Shown: positions 22,622-24,016 of the stretch, piece after piece
Numbering within the stretch: the stretch's first letter is position 1
Layout of the letters: every line of letters starts with the position of its first letter
Assembly: GCA_900544845.1 (NCBI GenBank)
Contig: UQWV01000033.1
Location: forward strand, 1-24,016
Direction of reading: 5' to 3'
Length of the DNA stretch: 24,016 nt
From: an uncultured Collinsella sp.
GTDB taxonomy: Bacteria; Actinomycetota; Coriobacteriia; Coriobacteriales; Coriobacteriaceae
The notes under the pieces: model-generated
Told to the model about the DNA's origin: nothing
Databases searched by the model: none
The model's input: only the letters and a program-made list of their open reading frames with translations
Program-made: the position numbers and the translations under genes

Positions 22622-23743
22622 AACCGCAGCCGTCCAAGATCGAGCTGTTTTGTGTCTAACGGGCATCTTTTCGTCGATTACTCCCAATTTTGTCCAGTCA
22701 ACAAATAGTTCAGACCGGAGTAATGCCTCGGCCCTTTGCTCATCTGAGCTTTTATCACGATATTCAGCATCGAGCATCCTGCATACGGCCTTAACGATCG
22801 CGCGGAATCTATCCTCATCGGATATCTGTCTGTGTGTCAGGAGAAGCACATCGTAGCCCATGGCCTGAAGGGCCGTCATGCGGTCAGCGTCACGCAAGCC
22901 ATCCCCCGCGCGTCCGTGCGAGGCCTTTCCCTGACATTCAATGGCCACCTGTCGTCTGCCGTCCGGCGAAGACAAAAGTAGATCGATATACACACGGGAC
23001 TTTCCAACAATCGCTCGAGCACTTGTGCTTAACGTCACTTCGACATTGAGTTCTATGCCGCAAAACCCTTCGCCTCCCAAGGATCGCGGCAGTCCAAGCA
23101 ACAAATACGCCTCAACCTCAAAAGGCGACGCGGCACCCAATGGAAGGAGTTGCGATACCGCCATAAATCTATTGCCGTAACGCATCCCGCAAACATCTGA
23201 ACAAAAACGGTCAAGGTCTCCGCCCAAAACCAAAGCGTCTCGACGCCATAAATTTGAGGCGGTGCCGCCCTCGGACGGGCAGCGCACCCAACCGAACGTT
23301 GTCGAAATCGCGCCCGAATCAATTGCACGCGTAAGCTCCGCCTCAAGTGCCACCGGCAGAGCGCACACCGCAAACAAGCCACACATCTCCGCCAATACCA
23401 AAAGAAGCTGAAGATCCGTCAGATGCCGCGACATGATGAATGCCGTCAGTAAAGGAGACGTAACCAAAAATCCATGCTCCGTTTCCAGCACGGATTCCCT
23501 GGGGAGCTCACCAAGGAACAGCCGCTGCCTAATGCCGGCAGGGCAAGTCCGCTTGTTTCTTGTCCGAACCAATGTGTACAACGGAAAACCGAGCACAACC
23601 GCAGCCGTCGGGTTACGGGCGAGGTCATATCGCTGCCGGTCTTCTTCCGGCCGTGGAAGCGGCGGACACAAAGCGCGGACCTGAGGGGGCAAACGCCAGT
23701 ATCTAAAAGCCGATATGTCACAAAGTAGATCCTTCATACGCAC
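22610..23743 (-). CDS. Coriobacteriia-type protein with PD-(D/E)XK/DUF559-like domain
   Basis: 377 aa from GTG (an in-frame ATG follows two codons later; ribosome site weak). The N-terminal ~200 residues show no known domain: DISAFRYWRLPP near the start, and several Cys residues. SPFEVEAYLLLGLPRSLGG (206-224) is a block I associate with a family in Coriobacteriia. The C-terminal part (about 225-330) resembles DUF559/Vsr-type nuclease folds: YIDLLLSS (D254), VAIECQGK (E269-x-Q271), then RDADRMTALQAMGYDVLLLT. Lys of the usual ExK is Gln, so activity is uncertain. It could be nuclease, AbiEi-like or purely structural. The last codons and TAG lie within the 123-bp element, and another arm copy lies upstream. 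By eye its G+C is lower than that of its neighbours. Confidence 0.7.
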   Translation of the reverse strand: MRMKDLLCDISAFRYWRLPPQVRALCPPLPRPEEDRQRYDLARNPTAAVVLGFPLYTLVRTRNKRTCPAGIRQRLFLGELPRESVLETEHGFLVTSPLLTAFIMSRHLTDLQLLLVLAEMCGLFAVCALPVALEAELTRAIDSGAISTTFGWVRCPSEGGTASNLWRRDALVLGGDLDRFCSDVCGMRYGNRFMAVSQLLPLGAASPFEVEAYLLLGLPRSLGGEGFCGIELNVEVTLSTSARAIVGKSRVYIDLLLSSPDGRRQVAIECQGKASHGRAGDGLRDADRMTALQAMGYDVLLLTHRQISDEDRFRAIVKAVCRMLDAEYRDKSSDEQRAEALLRSELFVDWTKLGVIDEKMPVRHKTARSWTAAVLSE

Positions 23744-24016
23744 AGGAAACCACGAATTTCAACCCAGTCAGTCACACATTGGCGCGAACGCGCCAAAAAT
23801 GGTGCCGAACGGACTGCCAAGTTTTCAACAGCCCTCCCCAACTGGCCAAAAGCTTGCCGAGAGCTGGACGAAGTTCTGTTGAAAACCCCATTTTTTTCTC
23901 ATGCAGAAGCTTTGCGCGACAAGTGAGTAGACTTTTTTGGGCTCTTCGGTGGTTTCTGTGGGAGAGATTCCGGCATAGGCCCAGCTCAGCGGGCGAAAAC
24001 AACGATCTGGAACTGA
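23744..24016. other. non-coding end region with two hairpins
   Basis: 273 bp without a supported gene. TTGGCGC-GAAC-GCGCCAA (23779-23796) is a perfect 7-bp hairpin without a T-run. GTTTTCAACAG (23821-23831) and CTGTTGAAAAC (23876-23886) are a perfect 11-bp inverted pair enclosing 44 nt with further partial pairing (CCAACT...AGCTGG). The arm sequence of the 123-bp element follows at 23919. A 76-codon minus frame crosses all of these and is not accepted as a gene. Confidence 0.5.
23919..23942 (+). repeat. arm of the 123-bp element, copy 3 (cut or solitary)
   Basis: AAGTGAGTAGACTTTTTTGG at 23921 is the left-arm sequence of copy 1 (16 or more consecutive matches). The expected right arm would fall past base 24016, so completeness cannot be judged. 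The internal CCGCAGGTA is not found at its expected offset, so this may be a solitary or diverged arm. Confidence 0.6.

Noticed and set aside
23772..24002. 76-codon minus-strand frame near the window end
   Set aside because: It crosses two hairpins and the repeat arm and has no known domain or good ribosome site; treated as non-coding.

Overview
The window looks like a chromosomal segment of an anaerobic, high-G+C actinobacterium of class Coriobacteriia, most likely Collinsella or a close relative. This is inferred from gene content (reverse-type rubrerythrin, DUF3516 Ski2-like helicase, single-subunit Elp3, a DUF559-like protein of a type I associate with Coriobacteriia), GC-rich codon use and clear Shine-Dalgarno sites. 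No database search was possible. No rRNA, tRNA, CRISPR array, integrase or transposase was seen.

Layout. 1-244: 3' end of a DUF554 membrane protein. 332-5950 (+): a three-gene cassette of a TerB-N/TerB-C protein, a DUF2791 (BrxD-like) ATPase and an Lhr-like superfamily II helicase, with a hairpin repeat between genes two and three. 5977-8763 (-): Elp3 followed by a spermidine-synthase-fold protein. 8863-10475 (-): a membrane-anchored XRE-type regulator translationally coupled to a DUF4097 protein with six G-[SA]-G-D-like repeats. 10742-12614 (+): a Trm9/ALKBH8-like methyltransferase and a divergent TrmB. 12638-12760: a 123-bp element with long inverted arms. 12882-15563 (+): Ski2-like DUF3516 helicase. 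15638-17395 (-): DUF2130 coiled-coil/nuclease-fold protein. 17542-18678 (-): HIRAN protein, an unlisted-size 59-aa protein and a metallophosphoesterase. 18943-21551 (-): iron alcohol dehydrogenase and aldehyde dehydrogenase, preceded by paired TetR-style operators. 21808-22368 (+): rubrerythrin with its own promoter, leader hairpin and terminator. 22499-22621: a second 123-bp element, whose arm supplies the stop codon of a Coriobacteriia-type PD-(D/E)XK-like protein (22610-23743, -). A third copy of the arm lies at 23919, so repeat sequence lies on both sides of that gene.

The most notable points are: (1) the TerB/BrxD-like/helicase cassette, a candidate DNA-processing or anti-phage module lacking the methylase and nuclease of full BREX or DISARM; (2) Elp3 and a methyltransferase with the Trm9 signature FSDTRxxPWP within 3 kb, which suggests a bacterial version of the eukaryotic cm5U-to-mcm5U tRNA wobble pathway; (3) the length-conserved 123-bp element and its association with the nuclease-fold gene; (4) two GGGACAGG-loop hairpins whose arms differ in sequence but stay self-complementary, each just after a stop codon and in the same orientation as the upstream gene.
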